Shown piece after piece: positions 22,321-34,149 of a stretch of DNA of 64,000 nucleotides (positions are counted from its first letter, which is position 1; each line of letters opens with the position of its first letter). The position numbers and the translations under genes were made by a program. The notes beneath the pieces are model-generated. The model was given only the letters and a program-made list of their open reading frames with translations, did no database searches and was not told the origin of the DNA. The stretch is from Rachycentron canadum (taxonomy: Eukaryota > Chordata > Actinopteri > Carangiformes > Rachycentridae). Location: contig CM076661.1 in the NCBI GenBank assembly GCA_038496675.1, positions 11,440,745 to 11,504,744 of the forward strand, in the 5' to 3' direction.

Positions 22321-24116
22321 GGCTACATACAAGACATTTTCAGCAAGAGGGGCAGTACAATTCATCTGCTACAGTTGTTACACCACATTCAAACCAGAAT
22401 TGGTAACATAGAATGTCGACTATGGAGGAGCCTTCAAGACTGGCACATCCCAGTTGGGATTTTTCGATTGAGAGCAATATGCCATGTTACATATTACATT
22501 TTACATCATAAATTATTTCCTACCAACTATGGTTGAACATCAGAAAGTACCGGTATCTCTTCAGTAACCTCAGTGTTGTATAAAGCATGCAAAATAGGTT
22601 GCACTATGAGTAAGAGTCAAAATTATTCCTCTTTATCAGTTTGAAAAACTTCTAATGCTCTCAGGCGACCTATTGTTATTACTCTTGCCAGTGATGCCTT
22701 CATCATATAAAGCCAGCAATTGGGGACTGTTGAAAGTCATTCAGGGACAGGTGGGGACTCACTGACTGGATACGCCGTCATTTACAACAATATACCTCAT
22801 AACATAACATCTAGACTATAAACAGGGTGTAATTTTGAGTCACATGGAGAATCTCATCAAGATGCTTTTCTCACGTACTTTTTTTTTTTTTCATACAGTT
22901 TAACCCCAGACTTTAACATTGTGTATATTTCAAAGTTGACAGGAATTGAACCCATCAAAAGTGATGGGTGTTTTGAGGGAAACAAAGAGCTTCAGCCACT
23001 CTAGTTAAAGAATGCTGACAACGTGACTGTCATATGCAGGGCTTGTGACTTTGCTGAAGTGCCATTCCCTCCCACATACCCATCATATCAATACTGCCTA
23101 TGTCCTCACCACTGAAGTTCTTGTAAACTCTGGCTTGTGACTAAGGCAAGACACAGAAATGCTGCCTTATCCACCAGAGAAATGCTTGTACAACCACAAT
23201 TGCTTTGTTTCAATTGAAAGAACCAAAATCATCTGAATGAATGAGTTTGACTCCACAAAAAGGCCTAAGGACATAGAAATCCTAGAAGGAATCCCAGAAA
23301 TCCATTTTGTTTGTGGTGGGAGAGCTAACAACAACAAGAATCTTGTCTGTAATGACACTGTGAAACATTTTCCAAACTGTCATCTGCAGTTTCACATTGA
23401 TCCCGATATACGACACAGCATAATGAACAAATTGAATATTCAACCCCTTTAGAACAAACTAATGATTAAAGGTAAAAACCTGCTCATCATCATCACTCAC
23501 ACAAGACCTACAGTCAGTCTGTAGGTGTGATAAACTGGGCTGACTTTAGAACAAAAAACAATTTCTACATTAGAGGTTGGACAAAAAATTCTGCAATCAA
23601 GCAGCTTTATGAGCAAGAGGGACAGAATTTAAAAACAAGTTCAGGATTGACAATTCAATCTGAATTGTTCTAGTATACATATATCTGTAGCTGTTATAAA
23701 AACATGCACCAGAGCAGCAGTAAATATTAGATTTGGAGAAGGCCACTAGAGCCAGAACAGGTTTGTTGGTTCTGCTCTGTATTAGCAAAAGCATCAAAAA
23801 GGTTAGTTTGGGTTTGCTTGAAGTCTGAAGAAATGTCCTCTCTTTTTGGAATCAAACTTCAGGAGACAACGGGTCACGTGTGTAAACGCTGTATTACAAC
23901 AAAGGAGAACCATGGGTTCTGTGTCACACTAGACCCTCTGTGTTCTGCACTGATAGCTGTGTGCGATTGTGCGTGTGGGTACATCCACGCCTCTTTGACA
24001 CGACACATTTCATTGATAGACTCCAACTGGTCACTCGTTTTCTCTCTTCACTCTCCATCCAGCCATCCATTCCCATCATCATGCTTCTTTGCTCTGTCTT
24101 TATTGCTGCCCAGTCT
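22321..24116. other. Unique non-coding DNA
   Basis: Nothing identifiable as a gene. A T14 run is at about 22879-22892. Short open frames at 23167-23452 on both strands have no domain. Confidence 0.55.
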
Positions 24117-24170
24117 GTATGTGTGTGTGTGTGTGTGTGTGTGTATGCGTGTGTGTATGTGGAGGTGTGT
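24117..24170. repeat. (TG)n microsatellite
   Basis: Contains a pure (GT)12 core at 24121-24144 followed by TATGCGTGTGTG and TATGTGGAGG variants. Confidence 0.95.
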
Positions 24171-24254
24171 GCCTGCTATAGATGAGGCAGGGATGCTTAT
24201 GTCTTGACACGGCAGTAGCAGCAGCAGTAGCAGCAGCCTGTGGAAACAAAGGCA

Positions 24255-24395
24255 GGGTGATTTATAGCCCCGTACCGAGAGCATAAATCACACCTGCAGC
24301 GCCGCGCCTTTAAACGCCCCACGTCCTGACAGCATTTACCTTTTATAAATGATTGGGCTGAACCTCCCATGGAGCCTGAGACCACAAAGCTCACT
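24255..24395. promoter_or_regulatory. Candidate conserved element, CpG-bearing
   Basis: Unique block with GCATAAATCACACC, CTTTAAACGCC and TTTATAAATGATTGG words plus several CpGs. The HOX/CDX-like TTTATAAA and the RUNX-like AACCACA-type words (ACCACAAA at 24381-24388) are weak evidence for regulatory use. Confidence 0.25.
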
Positions 24396-24600
24396 CACTC
24401 TCCATCTAACTCTTCCTTTGTTTCACCTCTCTCTCTCTCTCTCCCTCTGTCTCATTTCAATTTTCTCTCCCTATCTGTCTCACATGTCATTCTGTCTCTT
24501 TACTCCCGCATCTCTCTGCTTTTGCCTTCTCTGTCTCTGTCTAAATTTCGCTACGCTCCTTCTACTCCACTCCATCCTCCATCCTCCTATTTATCCCCCA
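24396..24600. repeat. Pyrimidine-rich CT tract
   Basis: Dense CTCTCT/TGTCTC words with a pure CT run at 24427-24443. Both plus-strand open frames through it (24349-24714 and 24369-24689) are Leu/Ser/Pro low-complexity consequences of the tract. Confidence 0.8.
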
Positions 24601-24846
24601 CCATGGCCTCCCTTTCTCTGTTTGCAGGGTATGATGGGATGCTCCCAGTGGCGGCTCGCTCTGCGCTCACCCAGTGTCGACGTCTGTAGGGGATATATGG
24701 CTAAAGCTGCTTAAAAGGCGGCAGCACTGCCACCACATCCATAGCTGTTAAGGAAATGAATGTGTCAGTCTTGGCCCTATCTGCCTTCCTCATGACCACT
24801 TTTGTGTGAGGCAAATACATAAGAAGGGGGAGGTGTGGATAAACGG

Positions 24847-24881
<35 letters not shown>

Positions 24882-24888
24882 GCACACA
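24847..24888. repeat. (CA)12 microsatellite
   Basis: Pure CA repeat at 24847-24870, continuing as TATACACACACGCACACA. Confidence 0.95.
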
Positions 24889-25081
24889 TAATACCACACC
24901 TGTGTATCATGCAGGAGTGTGAGGCTGGGAATACACAGCCCCAGCTGCAGGAGTGTGGCTACAGATAAAGGTGACGTCTTGAGGCCATTACTTATCCAGC
25001 ACAGCGGCAAAGGTTTGCAGATATTATACCTGCTGTCTCCACATAATAGCTCTGGGTTGGGAGCCACGCACACACACATTT

Positions 25082-25083
<2 letters not shown>

Positions 25084-25140
<57 letters not shown>

Positions 25141-25163
25141 AAACAAGAGCAAAAAAAAAAAAA
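25084..25163. repeat. (CA)26 microsatellite plus A13 run
   Basis: Uninterrupted AC/CA repeat of 53 bp (25084-25136), then AAACAAAACAAGAGC and an A13 run (25151-25163). It keeps poly-His/Thr and poly-Cys/Val frames open on opposite strands; these are not genes. Confidence 0.97.
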
Positions 25164-28103
25164 TCACAGCTCACAGACAGGCCCACACAAATTCAGAAAC
25201 GCAAATTTATACACATTCTCACTGCTAAATCACAAACACACAGGAGCACAGGAGCACAGACACACTCTGCGCGATACCTCGCCTCGCTGAGTTAAAACAG
25301 ATGAAAGAGCTGGTAAATGAAATCTGACTCAACAGTTTAAAATGCAGCACTGCAGCACCGCGGGCATCAGTAGAACAAAACGACAATATTTCTCAAAGCT
25401 GCCACGGGAACAACCAGCAGGAGCATCCAAATAAGGATTTGTCTTAAGATCTTTCTTTTCTCATGAACACAGCATGGAGCCTGGTATGGATGTGTGAGAA
25501 GGAATTATTCTTGTTGTGTAAAATAGAAATTTAAGTGTAAAACACGTGCAGCATAATTTCCCCTATTTTCAAATAGTGGTGGCACATTAGGGGCTCATTA
25601 GCAAAGTCACAGCACTGTAATAATAGTGGGGCAACATGTGAAGTGTCTTCACGGGCTGAAAAAAAAAATCATCCACATCCACAGTTATTTTTTCTTGAAT
25701 CCCTTTCTACAAAACTGTTACTCAAGTAATAAATGACACAGATGACACATTCAAACCACAGTACAGTTCTAGTCCAGCCAATCTAAATGTCAAGTACTAG
25801 TATTTGTTGTCTTTTCTTACACAGATACAAAACTTGAAAAAACTGACCCACACTTTATAATTTATAATAAAGTTGCCTAAACTACATGACTTTCTGCAAA
25901 TTAAGAGCCGAAAAAAGTGAAATCACAGATATTACCTCAACATATTTTTAAACACACTTTCCAAAGCTCGTAAGTGGAGATTTAATCAACAACTAACTTC
26001 CACCTTGAACAGATCTCATCATGTCCCTGCTAAAGAATTTTCAACAACCTACAGCTTGCACAGTGGATTCATACCATCCATGCATTAGCGCTTCATTTAG
26101 TCCCAATTCCATCTGTTAAATCCTTACACACTTGATCTTCTCCCTCTAGCGCGGGGTTCTCATACAGTTCCAACTTTTCATGGCAGCGAATAAAAAAGAG
26201 GGACCCGGACAGACAAGATGAATCGAAACGCAGCCAGTCATTTCAGCTCCAGTTTGAATGTGACAGTTGTTCTTTGTATTTGCGTTGGACGGTCTACAGT
26301 GGAAACGAGAGATGCCCTGCAAATGTGAGCTATTCCGCTGCCAGGATGCCGGTTGTTCTACTGTAACTGAGCAGGAGCCTGTGTGCGTGTATGTGTGTGT
26401 GTGTGCAGAAAATAAATACCAGCACTCTCGCAGCGCATAAAGCTCTGCAGACATGTTTTTTTTTTTCTAACAGACAATTATAGTATGTGCTTTTTGAAAG
26501 AGACTATAAATGACAGTGCTTTATGAATTAGCAAGAACATGGTTAGGGCTTTATGTTGTTAGCTGAAAGAGTGTTTATTGTTGTTTATTGACTGTTGCGT
26601 GTACTGTTAGGAGATGAAGAACGATGCATTGTCATGGGAATCAGCAAAAGATTGACAGTTGTGGCTTTTTTCCCTTTATGCAACATATGAACCAATATGA
26701 CTCACTCAGTAAGAGACTTATGCGCAGTAACAAAGAGCAAAAACAAACTCAGACGTTCCTTTCCTCTGAGAACAAGCCAAACCCACCGCGGAGGCGAAGA
26801 GGCTAATGCTTGGTTGCTATTAGCATGCCCTCTGTTAGTCTTGCAGGGAGGCCTTGCATGTAGCAGACCTGACCTCCATGTTGAAAAGTACACCTCGACA
26901 CGGGGCAGGGCGTCCAGTCCCCTGAACCTAACCTTGCTCTGTCTGAGGCAATGGTCCATATTGTATAACCTAGCTGCATACACACTCCGCCTCCACTGTT
27001 TTCTGCCCTGGGTTAATTGGTTTGATTGTTGCCCTAGGCTATGGCAGATTCTGTGTGGGATTTCAAGCCTTGCAGTCACCAGCGCATATAAAGCATTCAG
27101 ATGGTATTAATTACGATTCATAGGAGTCTAGCCCTCTGCCTGGGGTATGCCTTCACCACGTCTTCATCACCCCCAGAAATATCTCCTTTTATAGTTCGCA
27201 GAAGCTACATCTCTCCACCTTCTTGAGTAAAGGTTTAACTATTTCAACTATGCAGTCAAATTAATGTCAACCTTGCCCAGTCTGCTACAAACATTTACAC
27301 AAATGACATTTTTTTGGCCATGAAACTCAGCCATGACAGAATTGCCAGAATGAAATCTCGACAATTTCACTTTGCCAAACATTTGGAAATGTTGAACGTT
27401 GCCTGAAAGGTATGAAAATATAACCCTTTGATGTTTGAGTCTTAACTTGGACAAAGGCAGCAGCTACCCTTTAATGAGTTGATTTGCCTTGAGATAACGC
27501 AAAAACCAAAACTTTAAGCACAAAAATTAAGCACTGTTTAACCTGTGCCAGATTTAAGCTTCAGTGTACTGATTAGGTAAAAATTCCTCTTCTGTGTAGG
27601 AGTGGCTCCTTAAATCACTTTCACTGAGGAGTTTCTGGCCCATCAGTCAGCAGTCACTCCTGCATGAGTCAGGTGAAGCAGCCTTAATACAAACCAATCT
27701 TTCACCATTAGTGGTATAAACTACAAAGCTGAACTGTATCAGCCTCCAAGGTCAGCAAACGCGGCACTGTGCCATGCGGTTCTGATTTTTAGGGCATGCT
27801 AACAGTGAAATGCGCCCTAAGATGTCAGGTCATCTTAACCTCAACCTATGCCTTGTCAGGCTGAGATCTCACAGCTTCTCCACAAGCCAGAAAAACTTAC
27901 CTCATGAGCAGCATGACTGTACCCACCACTGAGGTCACTGAGGTCCAGATCTCTTTCAGGTGTATTTAATAAAAGCCATGAAATAATTATCTAAAATAAT
28001 TCCACTTTGGTGCTGAAGAGATATCATGAAATACCACGATCACTGACTTTCCCATCTGATCGTCTGAATCATTGCTTGTGCTGTGTGTGGTGATGTTTGG
28101 CAG
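25164..28103. other. Unique non-coding DNA
   Basis: No gene. Notable bits are an ATTAGGGGCTCATTAGC patch (25588-25604), a GTGTGCGTGTATGTG run (26380-26404), a T11 run near 26456-26466, and an element-like stretch with TATTAATTACG (about 27104-27114). A two-strand open-frame pair at 26697-27110 lacks domains. A DR3-type half-site pair is noted at 27932-27946. Confidence 0.5.
28096..28103. repeat. Left 8-bp target-site duplication
   Basis: TTTGGCAG immediately before the hAT-type element; the identical octamer follows the element at 28402-28409. An 8-bp duplication is the hallmark of hAT insertion. Confidence 0.75.
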
Positions 28104-28401
28104 AAGGGCTGCATGATATGCAAAAAAAAAACAAAAAAAAAAAAAAACATTTAGAAATATGATTTAAGTTGGAATTTTAAACAGTGATCATGATGTAATG
28201 ATGGGTCAAGCGTGTTCTCTTATGTGGAGAATATGATCTTTAGACCATAGCACTTATGGTGCTAACAATGCACAACGATGCTGTGACACATTATAGCAAA
28301 AAACGAGCAGCTCCTGTGATTTTTTGCAGCTCCTGCAATTTGGATAACCTAGTTGACCATATTGCGATTTCAATTATATCTCAATTCATCGCACATCCCT
28401 A
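28104..28401. mobile_element. Non-autonomous hAT-type DNA transposon (298 bp)
   Basis: Imperfect terminal inverted repeats (AAGGGCTGCATGAT at the left; reverse complement of the right end reads TAGGGATGTGCGAT; 9 of 14 match) are bounded by a perfect 8-bp duplication TTTGGCAG. The interior begins with an A-rich run (28121-28147) and ends in TTGCGATTTCAATTATATC, wording known from fish elements of this kind. No transposase frame is present. Confidence 0.75.
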
Positions 28402-28409
28402 TTTGGCAG
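28402..28409. repeat. Right 8-bp target-site duplication
   Basis: TTTGGCAG, identical to 28096-28103. The perfect match of both copies suggests an insertion that is not very ancient, or chance preservation over a short length. Confidence 0.75.
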
Positions 28410-29464
28410 TGAATGATCTAGTTACTAATCTTTTCTCAACAAGGTGGTTCTTTGATTATGACAACAAACCAAACAGGAGAGGTAGAGTCTACAGAATCAC
28501 GATACATGCAACTGGAGGATTTTACTTGTGGACTTCACTGCCTTTCATCCTCAGATACCATATGATGAATAGCTCCTGTACAGTCGTGCTATGTTAAACA
28601 GTGGCCGTCCATCATGATACCAGTTAGTTAGTTTCGCTGGTTTCCATCCAACCAGTTAACCATTAATACAGTTCATCCAGTGTGAGACTGATCAACTTTA
28701 AATCAAAGTTAAAAGGCTTTTCTTTCAATTGAGTTTGTGTCAAGTGGTGAAATGCATGTTAAAATGAGGCACCTGTATATATTTTATTTCCATTGCCAGA
28801 ACATGCTAGTGGAGCCTTGTAGCTTTTGTATGTAAATATCAATTGACCCTTTGTTTAGTGACAACACTTTGTTTACTGCAACATTCATAGCTGACCTTTG
28901 GGAAGTGAAGAGATGAGGACACATAGAGAGAAAAATAAAGAAAGGAGGTGATGGACATGAGAGAGGGAGAGCAGGGAGACAGAAAGAAGCAGGCCTTAAA
29001 TCAAGGGAGTTAAGCATTTCACAGTAAAAATTATGGCTAGTGAAATGTTACAGATAATATTGGCACTACATTGTTTTATAGTTGTTGCACTGTCTAGGAT
29101 ACATTTATATATTGTTTAAGACACATTTCACCAAGTTCCACGGACAAGCTTTTAAAATGATTGTTATTGCTGCCCAATAATCTTCTTATTACACATACGC
29201 AGATCTGGGGAAGTACATTTTCTTTCGGGGTCCATGTCCTCGAATGCCCCCAGCAAGCTCAGTTTTTGGGCCTCGGCATTTCCAAGAACGCGCGTATGGC
29301 CGTGATAAGCAGCAGAAGTAGCCCCAAATCATGATAAACCACTGAGTAATGAGCACGCACCAATGCCTATATATACAATCATATCCACTCTTACGCACAC
29401 AACACTACTGCAAAACCACAATATTTGTATGATAAAGAGGACTGTTTACAATGAATTTAGTTAC
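28410..29464. other. Unique non-coding DNA
   Basis: No gene or repeat recognised. Purine-rich stretch at 28900-28990 and a short CpG-bearing patch at 29225-29300. Confidence 0.55.
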
Positions 29465-29499
29465 TCCTCCTCCTCCTCCTCCTCCTCCTCCTCCTCCTC
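29465..29499. repeat. (TCC)n trinucleotide repeat
   Basis: About twelve tandem TCC units, extending more loosely to 29516. A polypyrimidine mirror tract on the plus strand, so non-B (triplex) structure is possible. The poly-Ser frame it opens is not a gene. Confidence 0.95.
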
Positions 29500-29659
29500 T
29501 CCCACCTCCTCCAAGCTGCACCTGCTGAAGCCTCCAGCCCTCTGCTATAGCTGGTATACATTATGTGGCTCAACATCACGGGTAAAGAAATATATAAATA
29601 AATATAAACACTGGCTCTGGAACATGTTTTCTCCCTCCTCTCCCTCCCCTCCTCTCCTC

Positions 29660-29775
29660 TCCCCTACACTGAGAAGTAATGAGGGGCTACCTGTAATTAC
29701 AAGCAGCTGCTGTCTTCCCTGACGAACGCTAATTGCCAATAATGATTTTGGAGAGCTGTAAAAATTCACCGGCTA
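29660..29775. promoter_or_regulatory. Candidate conserved non-coding element
   Basis: Unique short block with GTAATGAGG, CTGTAATTACAAG, GCTAATTGCCAATAATG motifs: four homeodomain-like cores in about 80 bp. It is squeezed between CT-rich simple sequence on both sides, so the block stands out clearly. Confidence 0.37.
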
Positions 29776-29778
29776 ACG

Positions 29779-29906
29779 CTCTCTCTCTCTCTCTATCCCT
29801 CTCACTTGCTCTCTTCCTCTCTCTCTCTGTCTGTGGTTTGTAGAGGCAGAGGAGGGGAATTAAAGGAAAGGAGAAGAGAGAGAAAGAGAGAAAGAGAGAG
29901 AGAGAG
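29779..29906. repeat. Opposed CT and GA tracts (inverted pair)
   Basis: A pyrimidine tract (29779-29830, mainly CTCTCT) is followed after about 12-20 bp by a purine tract (29850-29906, GAGAGA/GAAAGA). They are roughly reverse complements, so a single strand could fold into a long imperfect hairpin. Confidence 0.85.
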
Positions 29907-29991
29907 TCGGTGGGTTTATTCTCTACCTGTCTGTGTCACAGTCAGGAGTGCAGTTAGCTAATTTCTGTTGCTGACATATCAGAACCCTCAG

Positions 29992-30044
29992 TCACCTGTT
30001 TGCCATCTTTCTCCCTCTCGTTCTTTCTCACCTGTTTGCCATCT
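29992..30044. repeat. 17-bp direct repeat, period 36
   Basis: TCACCTGTTTGCCATCT occurs perfectly at 29992-30008 and 30028-30044, separated by a CT-rich spacer. Each copy holds a CACCTG E2-box. Looks like a local tandem duplication. Confidence 0.95.
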
Positions 30045-30420
30045 CCTTCACGGGCTGATAACAGCTTTATTAGAGCTATAATGTGCAGGTGGAAGTTTAA
30101 AGGTCCCGTATGAACACGGCGAGGAACAGAGGGGAGTGTAGACGGGAGGGCTTGGGTGAATGGGTGAGGTGCCTAATAAGCCACATGCATAATTAAAAGA
30201 CAACGATGCCACTAATTAATGAATGCTTGTGTTTGGCTGCACATCGTAATGGAGACGGCGTCAGCGTGTGAGAGTCTGTCTGAGGGAAATTGAATTAGCC
30301 CCAAAATAAGGGACAGGTAAGCTGGTGGAGACCGGGGACTGGTGGGATCTCACTACAGCATCCCACAATAATGCGAGCCAGTCCCTTTAATATCTCTTAT
30401 TATTATTATCTCTTATTTTC
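30045..30420. promoter_or_regulatory. Candidate conserved regulatory block
   Basis: Unique sequence with TTTATTAGAGC, GCATAATTAAAAG, CACTAATTAATGAATG, ATTGAATTAGCC and CAATAATGCG words and no simple repeats. The AATTAAT-containing core (30186-30225) is the densest. Inferred to be an enhancer on composition; GC-moderate flank at 30100-30170 may be separate. Confidence 0.37.
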
Positions 30421-30483
30421 CTCATATTCCAATTTTTTTGGAGTAAAGTAGACAGTTGTCCTGTTCTTGACTTATTCTGTGAG

Positions 30484-30500
30484 TTTTTTTTTTTTTTTTT
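30484..30500. repeat. Poly-T run (T17)
   Basis: Seventeen consecutive T residues. No retroposon body recognised. Confidence 0.95.
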
Positions 30501-32399
30501 GATATGACAACCTGGAAATTGGTCTAATGACTTTTGAATTTACAGAGAAGTGTCTTACTCAATGGCTGAACTTCTGTTCAATCAACTTATCAAATCTTCA
30601 TCATTCACACAGCCACGAACGTGGAGCACAGTGTTATTAAGACTCACACCATGCAACATTGATCGTCTCATTTCTAGCCATCTCTATCTTTCTTCGGTCC
30701 ACTGACCCTGAAAATAGGAGGCTCACAGTTTGAAAAAGAGAGGAGAAAATAGCGCAATCCATGCTTTTCATCTTTATCTACTCCGTTATTGAGTGTTGTC
30801 TTGTCACAAAGATAGCTGTTCAATAGCAGAGTGAACAAACATGTTGACAGGGCTGCAACACCGCATAAAGTCCACACATGAAAGAGTTCACCGGTCAGTT
30901 TTACAGCAGACAAACCCACCCACCTCTGATCTCTTATCAGCGACATTATAGAGTTCCCACCATTCATGACAACACTTCTATAGACTAATGCTCACCAAAT
31001 ATGCAACTGGTGAATCCCTTTCATCCTAATGTGTAAACTACTGTTTTATGCTTTTATCAATCTATAATCAATTAAATTTTTATAAGCAAAAATGCCAAAG
31101 TGTTCTGATTCCAGCTTCTAATTTATGAGAGCTTTTGTTTTCATACTAATGTGTCGTTTCAAATTAAATAGCAATTTATGGAAGCAGCTTACAGAACCCA
31201 AGGTATCAGTTTTAATTCAGGGTGTTAAACCTGTAAAATATTAAATGAAGACCAAAGGCTAAACAACAGAGTGGAGGAAAACAGGGCTTGCCTACTAAAG
31301 ATGGTCATTTCAAATTTATTTTAAAAAATTCATTCTACTTTGTCAGAAAATAAAATATCTCTAAAAAAAATGACTAATTTTAATATAGTAGTTTTAAGTG
31401 ATTTTTTTTCATTTTTGGGTTTATATAAATAAATATTTATATTTATATGCACTTCTTCACATCATAATGATACTTGTATGGTCCCACAGTTCAAATTTCT
31501 AGTGATACTCGCTGACAGATGTGCTGGGCCAGTCTTCAATAACCCCTTTCAGATAAGACCTTGGTGTTAATGTGTGTGAAAATTTGTACAATTTCCTTGA
31601 AACAAATGCAAAATTGTTTCATTTGACTTCACAGTATCATTTCTGACAAACTGGAATCTCTTTGTAAATGCTTTTAAAATGTCAAGATTTCAGACATATT
31701 TATTTTGGATGCACAAAGCTCTCAAATTATCTGCTTAGTAGGCAGGGGCTAAAACATCCACTTTACAAATAAACACAGTTTTTTCAAAAGATTTTATTTT
31801 ATATGCTGTATTAATTCTAAAACATGAAGCACTAGTGGTATTTGTACTTAACTGAAGCAGATTATTGTTTTTGATTGAATTCAATATTTATTCTTTTTCT
31901 GCGCAAAGTTGTAAAATTGACATGTAAAGAATCAGCACATAATAAAAATACAGAAATCACCAAATAATAAATAAAGTTTCTATTTAGATCAAACAGAATG
32001 AAAAAGATGCAGATATTCTCTATGAATCAAATATGAATTTTATTTTACTGTGTGGGCTGAACTGAAAATGAAAGGGGCTGCCTTCTGTTAACCAACCTAA
32101 TCACCAGGAGCTCATCTATCTATGTATCTATGTATGTATGTGTTCACTCGGTGCTTTGATCAAGGAACTGCTGGCTTTTATGGACATCTGTGGTTGTGAA
32201 AGAGACCTTTGAACACCCTGAACTGTGGGAACCTTGTGCAATAAAAAGGTGCTTAAACATTGCCTTATCTCAGCTGCCTTGAATAGCTTACATGTTTATT
32301 GTTGTACATTCATTACTCTGTAATTATTATATGACTTTGAGTTTCTTCTCTGTGGGAAAATTGTCATGCCATTGCTTCATATTGTTGCCATAATCTGCA
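30501..32399. other. AT-rich unique non-coding DNA
   Basis: No gene. A 97-residue minus-strand open frame (30674-30967) has no domain. A small ATCT/ATGT tetranucleotide tract lies at about 32115-32141. The 31250-31990 stretch is very AT-rich with repeated TTTTAAA/AATAAA words. Confidence 0.55.
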
Positions 32400-32660
32400 G
32401 AGAGATTCTTTAGTCATTTTCAAAAGCAGGAAAGAATATTACTTTGAGCTTTTGGGAGGCAATAAAACAATATGATATCACACTGTTTGATTGGCTCATT
32501 GTTTTCTTTATAACGATGCACAATACCCAGCGGCTGTATCCAACTTCCTACATGCTTGTTCTCTTTCTTTAATGGGAAGGCAACCTGGAAAAAGCCGCCT
32601 GTGATGATTTCATTGCTTGGAGAGTTGAGGCAAGTTTTCTCCTTTGAATCCATGACAGTT
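32400..32660. promoter_or_regulatory. Candidate conserved non-coding element
   Basis: Unique balanced block with GCAATAAAAC, TTTGATTGGCTCATTGTTTTC (TALE-like TGATTGG plus SOX-like CATTGTT within 20 bp) and GATGATTTCATTG words. Inference only. Confidence 0.28.
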
Positions 32661-32879
32661 CAGAAAACATCCTCAACATGCGCTAAACGGCACTATCAAA
32701 TAACTCAATAGCCTCCTTTTACCACACTATTACATACATTCTCAGCAAATTGCAAATTTCTCGTATTCTTGCAGATGCAGATGGAGAATGAGTGTTTAAC
32801 TCCTATTTTCTGGGGAGAGAAACGACTTAACAAATTAGTAAAAATGCTGGAATTGCACGTAAATACACAAAAAGGCCAA

Positions 32880-33130
32880 GCATTCAAAGCAAATGCTGTG
32901 GACTTTTATCAGTCAGTGCAAAACTCTCAACAGGCTGAACCAGTTTAGGCATATTCCCCACAGCCAGCTACTTTGGATTTGAATATGGTGCCTGATATTT
33001 GGTATGTAATAAGGGGCCTGCAGCCTTTCCCTCTCAGTGAGCAGTAAGGGCCTGTCTTCTCGATAATACCATGCATGGATAACTGAGTGAGACGCCATCA
33101 GATACTGAAACCAGCGGGCTTAAGGGAAAT
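32880..33130. promoter_or_regulatory. Candidate conserved non-coding element
   Basis: Unique block with TTTTATCAGTC, GATATTTGG, GTAATAAGGGG and ATGCATGG words, flanked by a purine-rich stretch (33135-33230). No coding frame. Weak evidence. Confidence 0.22.
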
Positions 33131-33353
33131 GAAATTTATTTGGAGGCAAGAGAGTGAGGGCGGCAAGGAAAGCAGCGAGGATAATTGAAACGGGGAGCGT
33201 TCAGTTGGGGAGAGAAATTGAGATGTTGTCACCAAGTCCTCCTTATCATCATCGGGGCCACTGTGCAAAAGCAATTAAAGAGTCAAAAAGAATATCAGGA
33301 GTTATGCAGAATCCAAGAGAGCAGAACGCAAGTCAACAAGGTGCCCTGTATTC

Positions 33354-33358
<5 letters not shown>

Positions 33359-33384
<26 letters not shown>
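33359..33384. repeat. (CA)13 microsatellite
   Basis: Pure CA dinucleotide repeat. Confidence 0.96.
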
Positions 33385-33385
<1 letters not shown>

Positions 33386-33439
33386 CAAGAAAAAGAGGAT
33401 TGGAGTGACAGATTGTCCTTATTTGTTTTTCCTGATATG

Positions 33440-33560
33440 TTTCAGTCTCCAATTTGAAATTACAATGCGAGCAAGAGCTTATTACAGGCCCATCAGTTAT
33501 TCATTAAAGTCAGACTGAAATTTGTTCTCGATGATCATTACTCTTCAGCAGGGACTTGTC
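33440..33560. promoter_or_regulatory. Candidate conserved non-coding element
   Basis: Short unique block with AATTTGAAATTACAATG, GTTATTCATTAAAG and GATGATCATTACTC words. Multiple ATTA cores in about 100 bp. Confidence 0.28.
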
Positions 33561-34145
33561 TCAGCTTGTGTGTGCAATATTTAAAAATAATGTTTTTGTG
33601 CATGTTTTCATGACTGATATTTGCATTCCTTACATGCACAGCCCACAATGCGATTCAGTTTCACAGTTAAAAATAACAATTGGCTGAATTGAAATATGTA
33701 CCACATTATCTACAATGATGGCATGAGCCCATGCCAAGTTGTTCTCACTGTGGTACCATATGAGAGACTGCGGGTGCAATTTATTTTTATTTAGTCTCAC
33801 TTTTGTGTTTTTGGACAAAAGTTATGGTATAGAAAAGTTTTTTTTTTTCTTTCTTTCCTTTTTTTTTTTCTTAAAAGAACACTCACTTTACAGCCGTTTT
33901 CATTTTTTATTTTGCTATGCTAATGTCCATCCAGTCACTGTGATACTTCTGTCAGATGTAGAGTCTATTTCATGATTCACCTTGGCTAAATAAATGATCA
34001 AAAATGCAAATGAACTCGAGCTAGTACAGAGATTATTCAGCCCTTTTTTCACAGAGTAACAAAAGGGAACAATGATGAGGGTTTTACAATCTCACATATT
34101 CCCATGTCTGATTTTCATGGATGTTCTGGCATACTTCAATAAGCT
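33561..34145. other. Unique AT-rich DNA with T-rich tract
   Basis: No gene. Octamers occur at 33619-33626 (reverse) and 34004-34011. A T-rich/CT tract lies at 33838-33871. Confidence 0.55.
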
Positions 34146-34149
34146 AAAT

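Noticed and set aside
24919..25290. Poly-His/Thr and poly-Cys/Val open frames across CA/TG arrays
   Set aside because: Dinucleotide repeats keep two frames open on both strands; the same applies at 45838-46450, 48431-48875 and 52361-52802.
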